The notes below the pieces were generated by a model that saw only the letters and a program-made list of their open reading frames with translations, ran no database searches and had not been told where the DNA came from. The position numbers and the translations under genes were made by a program. A stretch of DNA of 64,000 nt from Nitrospirillum amazonense (GTDB lineage: Bacteria > Pseudomonadota > Alphaproteobacteria > Azospirillales > Azospirillaceae): NCBI RefSeq assembly GCF_007828045.1, contig NZ_VITN01000021.1:1-64000 (forward strand), read 5' to 3'. Below are positions 42,493 to 51,189 of this stretch, in pieces (the stretch's first letter is position 1; each line of letters starts with the position of its first letter).

Positions 42493-43496
42493 GCCTGTCC
42501 GTCACCTATCGCCGGGACGCCATGCGCATGCGTGAGCCGTTCCGCATCTCCGGTTACATGCTGCACGCCATGCCCGCCACGGTCGTCACCGTGGGTGACG
42601 GTACCCACTTCGGCCGGGGCGAGGCGGCGGGCGTCTATTACCTGAACGACGACCCGCCGCATATGGAGCGGGAGATCGAGCGGGTGCGCGATGCCCTTGA
42701 GGCCGGGGTGGACCGCCGGGGCCTGCAGTCCCTGCTGCCGCCCGGCGGTGCCCGCAACGCGCTGGACTGCGCCTTGTGGGAGCTGGAGTCCCTTCAAAAG
42801 GCTACGCCCGTGTGGCGGCTGGCGGGGGTGCCGGAGCCCAGGCCCCAGGTCACGACCTTCACCCTGCCGGCCGACGACCCGGCGGAGATCCTACGCCGCC
42901 TGGAAGCCTTCACCAGCGCCACCTCCATCAAGCTGAAGCTGGAGGGCGACCTGGCAGCGGACACGGAACGGGTGCGCGCCGTGCGCCGCGCCCGGCCGGA
43001 CGTCTGGCTGTCGGTCGATGCCAATCAGGGCTTCGGGCCCGGGGATCTGGAACCGCTGGCCGCCATGCTGGTGGACCAGGATGTGGCGCTGCTGGAACAG
43101 CCGGTGCGCCGGGGCAGTGAACACCTGCTGGACGGCTGGGACGCGCCCTTGGCCGTCGCGGCGGACGAGAGCATCCTGGACCTGAAGGAACTGCGCGAGC
43201 AGTACCGCCGCTTCGATATCGTCAACATCAAGCTGGACAAGTGCGGTGGCCTGACCGAGGCATTGACCATGGCGGCGGAGGCCCGGCGCCTGGGCTTGGG
43301 CGTCATGGTGGGCAACATGGCGGGATCGGTCCTGGCGGCCGCCCCCGGCTTCGTCCTGTCGCAACTGTGCGACGTGGTCGATCTGGACGGACCTTATTTC
43401 CTGGCCGAGCCGGGGGCCGACCGGGGCATCTTCAACGCCGGGAAGGTGATGATTCCGGCCGATTTCTGGGGCTGGGGTAATCCTTCCTCCGCCTGA
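42489..43496 (+). CDS. Enolase-superfamily dipeptide epimerase-like enzyme
   Basis: A 335-residue muconate-lactonizing-type barrel. KLKLEG holds the first catalytic Lys, SVDANQG and LLEQPV with AADES give three metal ligands, and NIKLDKCGG the second Lys. GNMAGS and DLDGPYF near the end are the features of L-Ala-D/L-Glu epimerases and of N-acetyl-D-Glu racemase (DgcA). It is translationally coupled to the MFS gene, so it probably processes the imported compound. Dipeptide epimerase and DgcA-type racemase cannot be separated by sight. Confidence 0.85.
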   Translation: MSLSVTYRRDAMRMREPFRISGYMLHAMPATVVTVGDGTHFGRGEAAGVYYLNDDPPHMEREIERVRDALEAGVDRRGLQSLLPPGGARNALDCALWELESLQKATPVWRLAGVPEPRPQVTTFTLPADDPAEILRRLEAFTSATSIKLKLEGDLAADTERVRAVRRARPDVWLSVDANQGFGPGDLEPLAAMLVDQDVALLEQPVRRGSEHLLDGWDAPLAVAADESILDLKELREQYRRFDIVNIKLDKCGGLTEALTMAAEARRLGLGVMVGNMAGSVLAAAPGFVLSQLCDVVDLDGPYFLAEPGADRGIFNAGKVMIPADFWGWGNPSSA

Positions 43497-43617
43497 AGGC
43501 CTGCAAGGGGTATGTCGCCCGAGGCCCCTCCCGCCGGGGGGCGCATCCTCGACGGAACCGGTTCGCGGACTATCTACCTTCCGCCGCCGTTCCCGACGCC
43601 TGAAGGTGCCGCCCGCC

Positions 43618-45657
43618 ATGCCGCGTTTCGCCCGCCTGTTCGCCCCCATCGCCTTGGCCCTGTCCCTGATGGGGGCGCCCGCCGCGTTCGCCGATACCGG
43701 CGCGCTGTCCTATGGCCGCATCGAGGGGCGCAACATCAACCACTTCGTGCGCGATGGCGACGTGGCGGCCCACCTGTTGCTGCGCTCCGGCGCCGACCCG
43801 CGCATCATCGTGGCCTTTCCCGCCGGTAACAGCGGCGCCGGCCTGTGGCTGGACATCCCGCAGGGGCAGGGGTCCGGCGACTGGACCCTGACCACCCCGC
43901 CGATAGCGGTGACGGAGAGCGACGGCCAGGGCCGGCCCCTGCACGGCATCACCTTCCAGGCCAGCCTGGCGGCGGGCACGGTGGGCATCCGCCAGGCGGT
44001 GCTGTCCAGCGTCCGCGTCCTGCGCGATTACGATGCCCTGCGCACCGTGCCCGACAGTATCAGCCCGGACCTGGTGCGCGATGGCGCACGCTTCGTCTGG
44101 GCGCGCGACCGGCTGGACGGCAAGGCCGGCTACCGCCTGACGGTGGAGGTGGTGCACGGGCAGGCGACGGAAACCGGGCTGAAGGCCGATCCGGACGGCA
44201 CCATCGGCCTGCGCGTCACGGCGCTGACGGGAGAGACGCCACTGACCCCCCTGCCGGTGGACGCCCTGCTGAATGCCCAGGCAGCCCAAGACACGGCGAC
44301 CCGCGACACCCTGGCCTTCCTGAGCTACCGTGAGAAGTTCCTGGCCGGCTCCTGGCGCTTCGACACCTATTTCGGGCGGGACACCATGATGTCCCTCATG
44401 CTGCTGATGCCGGCCCTGCAGGGGGACGCGGTGGAGGCGGGCCTGCGCTCCGTCTTCGCGCGCCTGTCCTTGATCGGCGAGGTGGCGCATGAGGAGGATG
44501 TGGGCGAATTCGCTATCCTGGACCATCTGAAGCGGGAGGCCACCGCGTCGGATGACCCGGTCTACGACTACAAGATGGTGGACGGCGACTTCATGCTGCC
44601 GGCGGTAACGCGGGCTTGGCTGCTGGACGATGCCCAGGGCCGGGCACGGGCGGCCGCTTTCCTGGCCAGCGGCGATGGCCGCACCGACCAGGTGGGCCCG
44701 GTGGGGCGCGATCTGGTGCAGAACCTGCGCTATGTCATCCTGCACGCCGCCGCCTTCGCGCGTGAGCCGCGCTATTCCAACATGATCCGCCTGAAGCACG
44801 GCCTGCCGGTGGGCCAGTGGCGGGACAGCAATGACGGCCTGGGCGGCGGCCTCTATGCCTATGACGTCAATGCCGTCCTGGTGCCGGCCGCGCTGGAGGC
44901 CTGCGCCGCGTTGCTGAAAAGCGGCTTGCTCGACCCCTATATGGACCCGGGCGACCGCCCCCTGCTGTCGCGTGCCGCCGGCATGGCGGCGGTGTGGCGG
45001 GCCAAGGCGCCGCCCCTGTTCACCGTCACGATTCCAGAGCGCCGCGCGAAGGCGCAGGTGGCGGCCTACGCCCATGACCTGGGCGTGCCGGACACCGCCG
45101 CCGCGCTGGGACGGGGGGCGGTGCGGTTCCATGCCCTGTCCCTGGACCGCGACGGCGCGCCGGTGCGGGTGATGCATTCCGATGAGGGCTTCGGCCTGCT
45201 GTTCCGCCGGCCCGACGCCCGCACCCTGGACCAGGTGGCGCAAGGGCTGATGCGCCCCTTCCCGGCGGGCCTGATGACCGGCGCCGGCATGGTGGTGGCC
45301 AACCCCGTCTTCGCCCCGCCCGAGGTCCAGGCCCGCTTCACCCGCAACGCCTATCACGGCAGCGTGGTCTGGTCCTGGCAGCAGGCGATGATGGCGACAG
45401 GCTTGGAACGGCAGGCGCGCCGTCCGGATCTGCCCCGCGCCACCAAGGAGAGGCTGCGCCAGGCCCAGGCGGCGCTGTGGCGGGCCATCGAGGCCACGCG
45501 CGGTCTTCAGAATTCGGAACTTTGGTCGTGGGCCTACCAGGACGGCCGGTACCAGCCGGTGGCCTTCGGCGCCAGTGGCGCCGACGCCGACGAGGCCAAC
45601 GCCGCCCAGTTGTGGAGTACCGTCTACCTGGCCGTGCGGCCGCCCGCGGACCGCTGA
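43618..45657 (+). CDS. Secreted protein with glycosidase-like helical barrel, function unknown
   Basis: About 679 residues, with a signal peptide (MPRFARLFAPIALALSLMGA to FADTG). The central part (about 220-560) has FDTYFGRDTMMSLMLLMPAL, VDGDFMLPAVTRAWLLDD and QWRDSNDGLGGGLYAYDVN, with regularly spaced helices rich in Trp, Asp and Arg. This looks like an alpha/alpha six-barrel of a sugar-active enzyme. No catalytic pair can be assigned with confidence. GTG 43606 is an alternative start. It follows the epimerase by 121 bp and precedes a GH3 enzyme on the same strand. Confidence 0.65.
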   Translation: MPRFARLFAPIALALSLMGAPAAFADTGALSYGRIEGRNINHFVRDGDVAAHLLLRSGADPRIIVAFPAGNSGAGLWLDIPQGQGSGDWTLTTPPIAVTESDGQGRPLHGITFQASLAAGTVGIRQAVLSSVRVLRDYDALRTVPDSISPDLVRDGARFVWARDRLDGKAGYRLTVEVVHGQATETGLKADPDGTIGLRVTALTGETPLTPLPVDALLNAQAAQDTATRDTLAFLSYREKFLAGSWRFDTYFGRDTMMSLMLLMPALQGDAVEAGLRSVFARLSLIGEVAHEEDVGEFAILDHLKREATASDDPVYDYKMVDGDFMLPAVTRAWLLDDAQGRARAAAFLASGDGRTDQVGPVGRDLVQNLRYVILHAAAFAREPRYSNMIRLKHGLPVGQWRDSNDGLGGGLYAYDVNAVLVPAALEACAALLKSGLLDPYMDPGDRPLLSRAAGMAAVWRAKAPPLFTVTIPERRAKAQVAAYAHDLGVPDTAAALGRGAVRFHALSLDRDGAPVRVMHSDEGFGLLFRRPDARTLDQVAQGLMRPFPAGLMTGAGMVVANPVFAPPEVQARFTRNAYHGSVVWSWQQAMMATGLERQARRPDLPRATKERLRQAQAALWRAIEATRGLQNSELWSWAYQDGRYQPVAFGASGADADEANAAQLWSTVYLAVRPPADR

Positions 45658-45660
45658 GCG

Positions 45661-46083
45661 TCAGCCCGCCGGCTGCTGGCCCGCCGGCTGCTGGTTGCGC
45701 ATCCAGTCGGCCAACGGGGCCAGGGCGCCCAGGATGGCCTGGCGGCCGCGCGGGTCGGGGATGGTCTCATCCAAGGCCCGCTTCATGCACAACAGCCAGG
45801 CGTCCCGTTCCGCCTCACCCACCGAAAAGCCCATGTGGCGGGCGCGCAGGCGGGGGTGGCCGCGCTCGGCGGAATAGTCGCCGGGCCCGCCCATCCATTG
45901 CGCCAGATACAGCGTCAGCACGCGTTTGGTTTCGGTCAGGTCCGGCGGATGGATGGCGCGCAGGTCGCGCGCCTCCGGCAGGGTGTCCATGGCATGGTAG
46001 AAGGCCTCCACCAGGCGGCCGACGGGTTCCATCCCGCCGATCCATTGGTAAAGGGTGGTCTTCTGCTCGCTGTCGCCGGTCAT
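45661..46083 (-). CDS. Group II truncated haemoglobin
   Basis: A 140-residue globin of the 2-on-2 type. LYQWIGGMEPVGRLVEAFYH is helix A/B, HPRLRARHMGF contains the proximal heme-ligand His, and AERDAWLLCMKRALDE holds the group II Trp in helix G. These proteins bind O2 and handle NO or peroxide. The end has a short PAGQQPAG duplication. It converges on the gene to its left with 3 bp between the stops. Confidence 0.88.
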   Translation of the reverse strand: MTGDSEQKTTLYQWIGGMEPVGRLVEAFYHAMDTLPEARDLRAIHPPDLTETKRVLTLYLAQWMGGPGDYSAERGHPRLRARHMGFSVGEAERDAWLLCMKRALDETIPDPRGRQAILGALAPLADWMRNQQPAGQQPAG

Positions 46084-46222
46084 GCTTTGGGCCCTGGTGG
46101 GAATGGGTCCCCTCTATGGGGCGCCCCTATGCGGAGTGTGGGGCCTTCTACCGCAAAGCCGTTCCCACCGGAAGCGCGGGCGGACCGGGGCCAGGGTGTA
46201 CGGCCGCCGCGCCAATAGTCAT

Positions 46223-46239
46223 GGGATATCCGATATCCC
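46223..46239. promoter_or_regulatory. Perfect palindrome GGGATAT-CCG-ATATCCC
   Basis: Seven-base arms with a 3-base centre, placed between the divergent haemoglobin gene and the GH3 gene, 143 bp before the latter. It has the form of a dimeric repressor operator; the binder is unknown. Confidence 0.45.
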
Positions 46240-46381
46240 GGAATTATCGCCTTCGCCCATTTGGCCAGGGCTGGTATGAAGAGGGGGTGCGCACCCACCC
46301 GGGTACGCCGGGGAGGTCCGCGCCAGCGATGTCGCCATCGGCGATGTCGCTTCGACGACTAAACGAAAATTGGAAACGTCC

Positions 46382-48655
46382 ATGTCGGTTAAACATCACC
46401 TGCTGCTCTCGACTGCGTTGCTTATGACAACGCTTACCTATGCCGGATTCAGGCCCGCGCTGGCCGCCGATGCGCCGGCGGCCACGGCCGCGCCGGTCAC
46501 TGGTCCCTGGCAGGATGCCGCTCAGTCGCCCGAGGCGCGCACCGGCGCCCTGCTGAAGGTGATGACGCGGGAAGAGAAGCTGCAGCTGGTGTTCGGTTAC
46601 TTCTCCACCGACTTCAAGCCCAAGGCGTACACGCGCATCGAGGGCGGCATGGCCGATTCCGCTGGTTACATCCCCGGCATCGCACGGCTCGGCATCCCCG
46701 CCCAGTCGCAGACCGACGCCGGCGTCGGCGTGGCCACGCAGGCCAGCCCGACCCCGCGCCTGCGCACCGCGCTGCCGTCCGGCCTGGCCACCGCCGCCAC
46801 CTGGAACCCGGAGATGGCTTTCGCCGGCGGCGCCATGATCGGCGACGAGGCCCGCCGGTCCGGCTTCAACGTGCAGCTGGCGGGCGGCACCAACCTGATG
46901 CGTGAGCCGCGCAACGGCCGCAATTTCGAATACGGCGGCGAGGATCCCTTGCTGGCCGGCACCATCGTCGGCCATGCCATCAAGGGCATCCAGTCCAACA
47001 ACATCATCTCCACGCTGAAGCACTATGCCTTCAATGATCAGGAGACCAGCCGCAACTTCATCGATGTGAAGGTGGATGAGGCGGCCGGCCGCCAGTCCGA
47101 CCTGCTGGCCTTCGAGATCGCGCTGGAGACGGGCAAGCCCGGCTCCGTCATGTGTTCCTACAACCGCGTCAATGGCGCCTACGCCTGCGAGAGCGACTGG
47201 CTGCTGAATCAGGTCCTGAAGAAGGACTGGGGCTTCCAGGGCTTCGTCATGTCCGACTGGGGCGCCACCCACTCCACCGCGCCGGCCGCCAATGCCGGCC
47301 TGGACCAGCAGTCCGGCTACCCCTTCGACAAGTCACCCTATTTCAAGGACGCCTTGGATGAGGCGGTGAACAACGGCCATGTCAGCGCCGCCCGCCTGGA
47401 CGACATGGCCGGCCGCGTGCTGCATGCCATGTTCGCCAACGGCCTGTTCGAACATCCGCTGAACGGCGACCAGGCGGCCACCATCGACTATGCCGCCCAC
47501 GCCAAGGTCACCCAGGCCGACGCGGAGGAAGGCATCGTCCTGCTGAAGAACCAGGGCGACGTGCTGCCCCTGGCCAAGACCGTCAAGACCATCGCCATCA
47601 TCGGCGGCCATGCCGACGTGGGCGTGTTGTCCGGCGGCGGCTCGGCCCAGGTCTACCCCTACGGCGCCCCGGCCAACGGCCTGATCATTCCCAACGAGGG
47701 CCCCGCCGTCTTTCCCGGCCCCACGGTCTATGACCCGTCCTCGCCCCTGAAGGCGCTGGAAGGTTTGACCCAGGCCAAGATCACCTACATCGACGGCAAG
47801 GACGCCAAGGCCGCCGCCAAGCTGGCCGCCGGCAGCGACGTCGCCATCGTCTTCGCCACCCAGTGGACGGGCGAGGGCCAGGACGCCATCGATCTCAACC
47901 TGCCCAATGACCAGGACGCCCTGATCAAGGCGGTGGCCGGCGCCAACAAGAAGACGGTGGTGGTGCTGGAGAATGGCGGCCCCGTGGTCATGCCCTGGCT
48001 GGATCAGGTGGCCGGCGTGGTCGATGCCTGGTACCCGGGCACCAGCGGGGGCGAGGCCATCGCCCGCGTGCTGGCCGGCGAGGTCAACCCTTCTGGCCAC
48101 CTGCCGGTCAGCTTCCCGGCCTCGATCGACCAACTGCCGCGCAAGGTGGTGGACGGCGACCGCAAGGACAAGGCGGAGCATCCGCACGTCGACTACACCA
48201 TCGACGGCGCCGCCATCGGCTACAAATGGTATGAGAAGAAGGGCCTGAAGCCGCTGTTCCCCTTCGGCTACGGCCTCAGCTACACGACCTTCGCCACGTC
48301 GGACCTGGCGGCCGCCCCTGAGGGCAAGGGCCTGAGGGTCAGCCTGGCCCTGCGCAACACCGGCGCGCGGGACGGCAAGGCCGTGGCCCAGGTCTACGTG
48401 GCCCCGGCCGCCGGCGGTTGGGAAGCGCCGAAGCGCCTGGGCGCCTTCCACAAGGTGGCGCTGAAGGCCGGCGAAAGCCAGAGCGTGAGCCTGACCGTGG
48501 ACCCGCGCCTGCTGGCCACCTACGACACCGCCGCGCACGCCTGGAAGATCAAGGGCGGTGATTACAAGGTGATGACCGGCACGTCCTACCAGGACATCAC
48601 GTCCACGGTGACCGTGCACCTGCCCGACGCCACCCTGCCGGCCGCCGCGCGGTAA
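46382..48655 (+). CDS. Glycoside hydrolase family 3 beta-glucosidase, periplasmic
   Basis: A 757-residue enzyme that releases terminal beta-linked sugars. A signal peptide covers about 1-29 (ending RPALAAD). The (beta/alpha)8 domain has MTREEKLQLVFG, LAGGTNLMREPRNGRNFEY, STLKHYAFNDQET and the nucleophile Asp in FVMSDWGATHS (about residue 294). The alpha/beta sandwich shows VVLENGGPVVMPWL and AWYPGTSGGEAIARVL. A fibronectin III-like end domain follows from about 640. ATG 46382 is preferred to TTG 46370. Confidence 0.93.
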   Translation: MSVKHHLLLSTALLMTTLTYAGFRPALAADAPAATAAPVTGPWQDAAQSPEARTGALLKVMTREEKLQLVFGYFSTDFKPKAYTRIEGGMADSAGYIPGIARLGIPAQSQTDAGVGVATQASPTPRLRTALPSGLATAATWNPEMAFAGGAMIGDEARRSGFNVQLAGGTNLMREPRNGRNFEYGGEDPLLAGTIVGHAIKGIQSNNIISTLKHYAFNDQETSRNFIDVKVDEAAGRQSDLLAFEIALETGKPGSVMCSYNRVNGAYACESDWLLNQVLKKDWGFQGFVMSDWGATHSTAPAANAGLDQQSGYPFDKSPYFKDALDEAVNNGHVSAARLDDMAGRVLHAMFANGLFEHPLNGDQAATIDYAAHAKVTQADAEEGIVLLKNQGDVLPLAKTVKTIAIIGGHADVGVLSGGGSAQVYPYGAPANGLIIPNEGPAVFPGPTVYDPSSPLKALEGLTQAKITYIDGKDAKAAAKLAAGSDVAIVFATQWTGEGQDAIDLNLPNDQDALIKAVAGANKKTVVVLENGGPVVMPWLDQVAGVVDAWYPGTSGGEAIARVLAGEVNPSGHLPVSFPASIDQLPRKVVDGDRKDKAEHPHVDYTIDGAAIGYKWYEKKGLKPLFPFGYGLSYTTFATSDLAAAPEGKGLRVSLALRNTGARDGKAVAQVYVAPAAGGWEAPKRLGAFHKVALKAGESQSVSLTVDPRLLATYDTAAHAWKIKGGDYKVMTGTSYQDITSTVTVHLPDATLPAAAR

Positions 48656-48680
48656 TGGCGTTCAGCGTTTGGGTATGAGG

Positions 48681-48707
48681 GGAGGCGTCCTGCGGGGCGC
48701 CTCCTTT
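48681..48707 (+). terminator. Intrinsic terminator after the GH3 gene
   Basis: GGAGGCG at 48681-48687 pairs with CGCCTCC at 48698-48704, followed by a short TTT run and TTTACTTT. It lies 26 bp after the stop. Confidence 0.65.
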
Positions 48708-48734
48708 ACTTTGGGGCTCAGCCGGTGGTCAGGT

Positions 48735-49118
48735 TCAGCCGGTCAGGCCAGCCTCTTTGCGGCAAATGGCGGCGATGGGCTTGGCCTTGTCCATCAGCAG
48801 GGCCGGCGGGGCGGTCACGCCCTTGCGCTCCTGCTCCGCCAGCACCTTCACGTCGGCATCGCTCAGCGCCGTGTTCACGCGGGTGGCGGTGCAGTCGCAA
48901 AAGCTGCGCAGCTTGGCGTTCGTCACCTCGGCCGGCGACGATGACCGCGCCGCCTGAAAGCATTGGGCGGCGAAGTTGGCCGACATGGCGGCGCGGAAAT
49001 CGGCCACATCCGATGAGGGCGACGGCTGCGACGACGACCGCATGAAGGCGACCCCAAACCCGGCCGCGCCACAGACGGCGACGATGGCGGCGGTTATCCA
49101 GGTCTTGCTCATGGGCAT
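48735..49118 (-). CDS. Membrane-anchored small Cys-containing protein, immunity-like (paralog 1)
   Basis: A 127-residue protein with one N-terminal hydrophobic helix (about 7-26), then a periplasmic-facing region with QCFQAARSS, LRSFCDCTATRVNTALSDAD and AAICRKEAG. The four cysteines and their context recur in the gene at 51335-51694, so the two are paralogs. GGAGAG precedes the ATG. It lies at the far end of a row of small genes downstream of an Rhs effector, so it may be an orphan immunity protein or accessory; this is inference. Confidence 0.65.
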   Translation of the reverse strand: MPMSKTWITAAIVAVCGAAGFGVAFMRSSSQPSPSSDVADFRAAMSANFAAQCFQAARSSSPAEVTNAKLRSFCDCTATRVNTALSDADVKVLAEQERKGVTAPPALLMDKAKPIAAICRKEAGLTG

Positions 49119-49231
49119 CGGCGGCTCTCCGTACTATGTATCCCAAGTGTACAGGGATTTTGGACGGATGGGGCGGGTTTGTCGGGCGGGCTTGAGCTAA
49201 ATGTTTTGAATCAAATACGGTTCCGTTGCCG

Positions 49232-49552
49232 TCACACTTCGCGGATCCGAAAACTACTGGGACTATTCCAGGATATTACCCTGAACGGTTGGCGGATGTG
49301 CCCGGCTTCCCGATAATGGGCGACCAGTTCCGCCGGACACCAGTCGCGCCCGTCGCTGAACAGGGCGCCGACGTCGATCAGTGCGCGGATGAGAGCGATC
49401 CTGCTTTCTTCCGTGGGCACGGCGCGCGACAGTTGGCCATCCTGCGACAGGAAGCCCAACAGGGCCAGGGCCTCCCAGTCAGCGGGCGTCACCGCGCGGG
49501 CGACCGCGCGCTTCCCGGCCAATTCGGTGATGATAATCCCCTCGTCCGGCAT
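49232..49552 (-). CDS. Orphan paralog of the Rhs immunity protein
   Basis: A 106-residue soluble protein clearly homologous to the product of 53207-53533, the gene fused behind the Rhs toxin. Shared segments are ITELAGKRAVA, a V/I-P/A-T/S-R-I-L-V/I-ALI block, GALFSDGRDWCPAELVAHY and GHIRQP. ATG 49552 aligns with the paralog's start; a TTG 24 bp upstream is possible. It starts 10 bp after the previous gene. It probably neutralises a related toxin from other cells or one formerly encoded here. Confidence 0.75.
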   Translation of the reverse strand: MPDEGIIITELAGKRAVARAVTPADWEALALLGFLSQDGQLSRAVPTEESRIALIRALIDVGALFSDGRDWCPAELVAHYREAGHIRQPFRVISWNSPSSFRIREV

Positions 49553-49562
49553 GGCCGCCGCC

Positions 49563-49817
49563 TTATTCGAAGTCAACGAGCGTCCCCCGGATGTCGAAAT
49601 GACTCTGGATGGCCCTCACGATGTTTTCCTTCTCGACCCCGGTGGCCGGCCGCCGGGCGCCGGCCGCGTCCAGCATGAAGATGGCGTTCAGGTAGACGAC
49701 ATAGCCCGGCAGGAACTGGTCGCCGGGCGCGAGGCCCTCACCCTCCGCCACCGCCTTGCCGGCGCGGCTTTCCAGATACACGCCTCCCCGGGAGACGGTG
49801 GTCACGGTGTAGTCCAT
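49563..49817 (-). CDS. Small protein of unknown function in immunity island
   Basis: An 84-residue soluble protein with a good ribosome site (GAGAGG) before ATG 49817. It contains TVSRGGVYLESRAGKAV and HFDIRGTLVDFE. The compact size, codon spacing with neighbours and location in a row of immunity-like genes suggest a toxin-neutralising role. No family is recognised. Confidence 0.55.
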   Translation of the reverse strand: MDYTVTTVSRGGVYLESRAGKAVAEGEGLAPGDQFLPGYVVYLNAIFMLDAAGARRPATGVEKENIVRAIQSHFDIRGTLVDFE

Positions 49818-49851
49818 CTTCGGCCTCTCAGGACGATGAAGCGCCTGTCCC

Positions 49852-50211
49852 TCAATAGGCCCGGCCCAGCCGGACCAAGGCGCGTTCCTCAGGGTCGTAA
49901 CCGAAATGCCAGTCCGGCCACGGTTCCGCTGGATTGCCCGCCGCGCAGACGATGGACACCCCTGCCTCGGTGTGGCGGGACAGGTATTGGAAGGCATAGC
50001 CCGGTGGCGAGGGCAGTTCCGCCAGCCGCATCCCATCTGGGCCGAAGACGCTCAACCTATGTGGCAAGTCAGTTGGGTTGGCGGTCAGGACGAACAACAG
50101 GTCGCCCTGCGCGTAGGCTGAATCGGCGCCGGGAACCAAGAGGGTGAGGGGACCATCTTCGCGCACCCAGGAAACGCTTTCGCCCTTCCGCACCGTCATC
50201 AATCCATCCAT
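49852..50211 (-). CDS. Immunity-like protein, partly duplicated at 51.2 kb
   Basis: A 119-residue soluble protein, probably beta-rich (LTLLVPGADSAYAQGDLLFV). Its last 42 codons (HTEAGVSIVCAAGNPAEPWP to LVRLGRAY) are repeated almost exactly at 51187-51312, where the rest of the gene is missing. This gene is the intact copy. It lies 15 bp after its upstream neighbour. Confidence 0.65.
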   Translation of the reverse strand: MDGLMTVRKGESVSWVREDGPLTLLVPGADSAYAQGDLLFVLTANPTDLPHRLSVFGPDGMRLAELPSPPGYAFQYLSRHTEAGVSIVCAAGNPAEPWPDWHFGYDPEERALVRLGRAY

Positions 50212-50226
50212 GGCGCCTTCCCGCCC

Positions 50227-50490
50227 TTACGTCGCGACACCGCGGTCTGCACCGGGTGGCGTCATCAGCCGGCTATCGGCTTGGCGGCGCCGGCACTGGT
50301 CCACCAAGAGCAGCGCAGTCGATAGATCCTGTCGATAGAGATCGAATTCGGCCTGGCTGATCTCATAGTGCTCTTCGTAATCGACCAGGCGGTTACTGAC
50401 GGGGATGGACAGATAGAACCGGCCACCATCCCGCTCCACCCCGATGCTGAAGCGATGGTCGCGGCTGACGGCGATGTCCGTACCCTTCAT
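50227..50490 (-). CDS. Small protein of unknown function in immunity island
   Basis: An 87-residue soluble protein. RFSIGVERDGGRFYLSIPVS forms predicted strands, and DYEEHYEISQAEFDLYRQDL a helix. The second part weakly resembles the product of 50947-51189 (V/Y-E-x-E/H-I-x-Q-x-E-x-D), so they may be distant relatives. The context suggests an immunity role, but I cannot name a family. Confidence 0.6.
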   Translation of the reverse strand: MKGTDIAVSRDHRFSIGVERDGGRFYLSIPVSNRLVDYEEHYEISQAEFDLYRQDLSTALLLVDQCRRRQADSRLMTPPGADRGVAT

Positions 50491-50514
50491 CGTCCGATTC
50501 CTTCTGATGGACCC

Positions 50515-50940
50515 TTATGTCCAAGTCATGATGATGGAACTGCTGCCGCCCTTGAGGTCGTAACAAGAAGCTAGGGTGCCCCAGGGAAAAACATAGCGTG
50601 TAATCCACTTTTCCCGATCAGTGGGCGGCCCGAATTTGCCCAGCAGGTACTCGTCGTGGATGCGGATTAATTCCTCCATCGGCACGCCCTTCCGGCCGAA
50701 GGAAAAGCTGATCCGGTCCAACGCGCTCTGGGCGAAGGATAGGGAAAAGTGGGCCTGGTTGCCGTCAACGTCGTAGGGGCCGATCCACAGGTACACCCAG
50801 CCGGTTTTCATGTCCTGCTCTCCAACGGTGGGGAGGCCGGCAGCCTTGGTGGTGGCGTGGCTCAGCCCTTTGTGGAGCGATAGTCCATTTTCCAGGTCAA
50901 TCGTGCCGCGCTCGGCGTCTATGGTGGCCTGCGGATCCAT
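50515..50940 (-). CDS. Immunity-like protein, intact paralog of the frameshifted gene at 52.5 kb
   Basis: A 141-residue soluble protein. LSLHKGLSHATTKAAGL, GWVYLWIGPYDVDGN, HDEYLLGKFGPPTDREKW and FPWGTLASCYDLKGGSSSI each have a counterpart, in the same order, in 52520-52989. It lies 6 bp after the upstream gene. It has no signal peptide, so it would act in the cytoplasm. The family is unknown to me. Confidence 0.65.
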   Translation of the reverse strand: MDPQATIDAERGTIDLENGLSLHKGLSHATTKAAGLPTVGEQDMKTGWVYLWIGPYDVDGNQAHFSLSFAQSALDRISFSFGRKGVPMEELIRIHDEYLLGKFGPPTDREKWITRYVFPWGTLASCYDLKGGSSSIIMTWT

Positions 50941-50946
50941 GGGACA

Positions 50947-51189
50947 TCACACCTCTACTTTCTCATGTCGCCTATTTTCGTTCTGGGTTTGCATAATCAC
51001 GAAATATGCGTCCCTTTCACTTTTCAGTATCCTATCAGCCTCCTCCTGGTTGATCTCTACGTCCACAAATTCAGGAACGATTTCCCCTCGATCATATCGA
51101 GCATATAGCGTGTCGTTTTCCTTGATGATTTTCACACCGTGGGCGTTGGCGATGATCATGTCATTTAAGGCCTCTACACTTGCCGACAA
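50947..51189 (-). CDS. Small protein of unknown function in immunity island
   Basis: An 80-residue protein of lower GC than average, with EFVDVEINQEEADRILKSER as the main helix. It may be distantly related to the product of 50227-50490. Its 5' end touches a duplicated gene fragment (51187-51312), suggesting arrival by recombination. Confidence 0.55.
   Translation of the reverse strand: MSASVEALNDMIIANAHGVKIIKENDTLYARYDRGEIVPEFVDVEINQEEADRILKSERDAYFVIMQTQNENRRHEKVEV

Noticed and set aside
43570-45357. 595-residue open frame opposite the glycosidase-like gene
   Set aside because: Shadow frame without motifs; the plus-strand product has a clear signal peptide.
46310-46350. Repeated GCGATGTCGC words before the GH3 gene
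   Set aside because: Imperfect and short, no defined spacing; not distinguishable from chance in GC-rich sequence.
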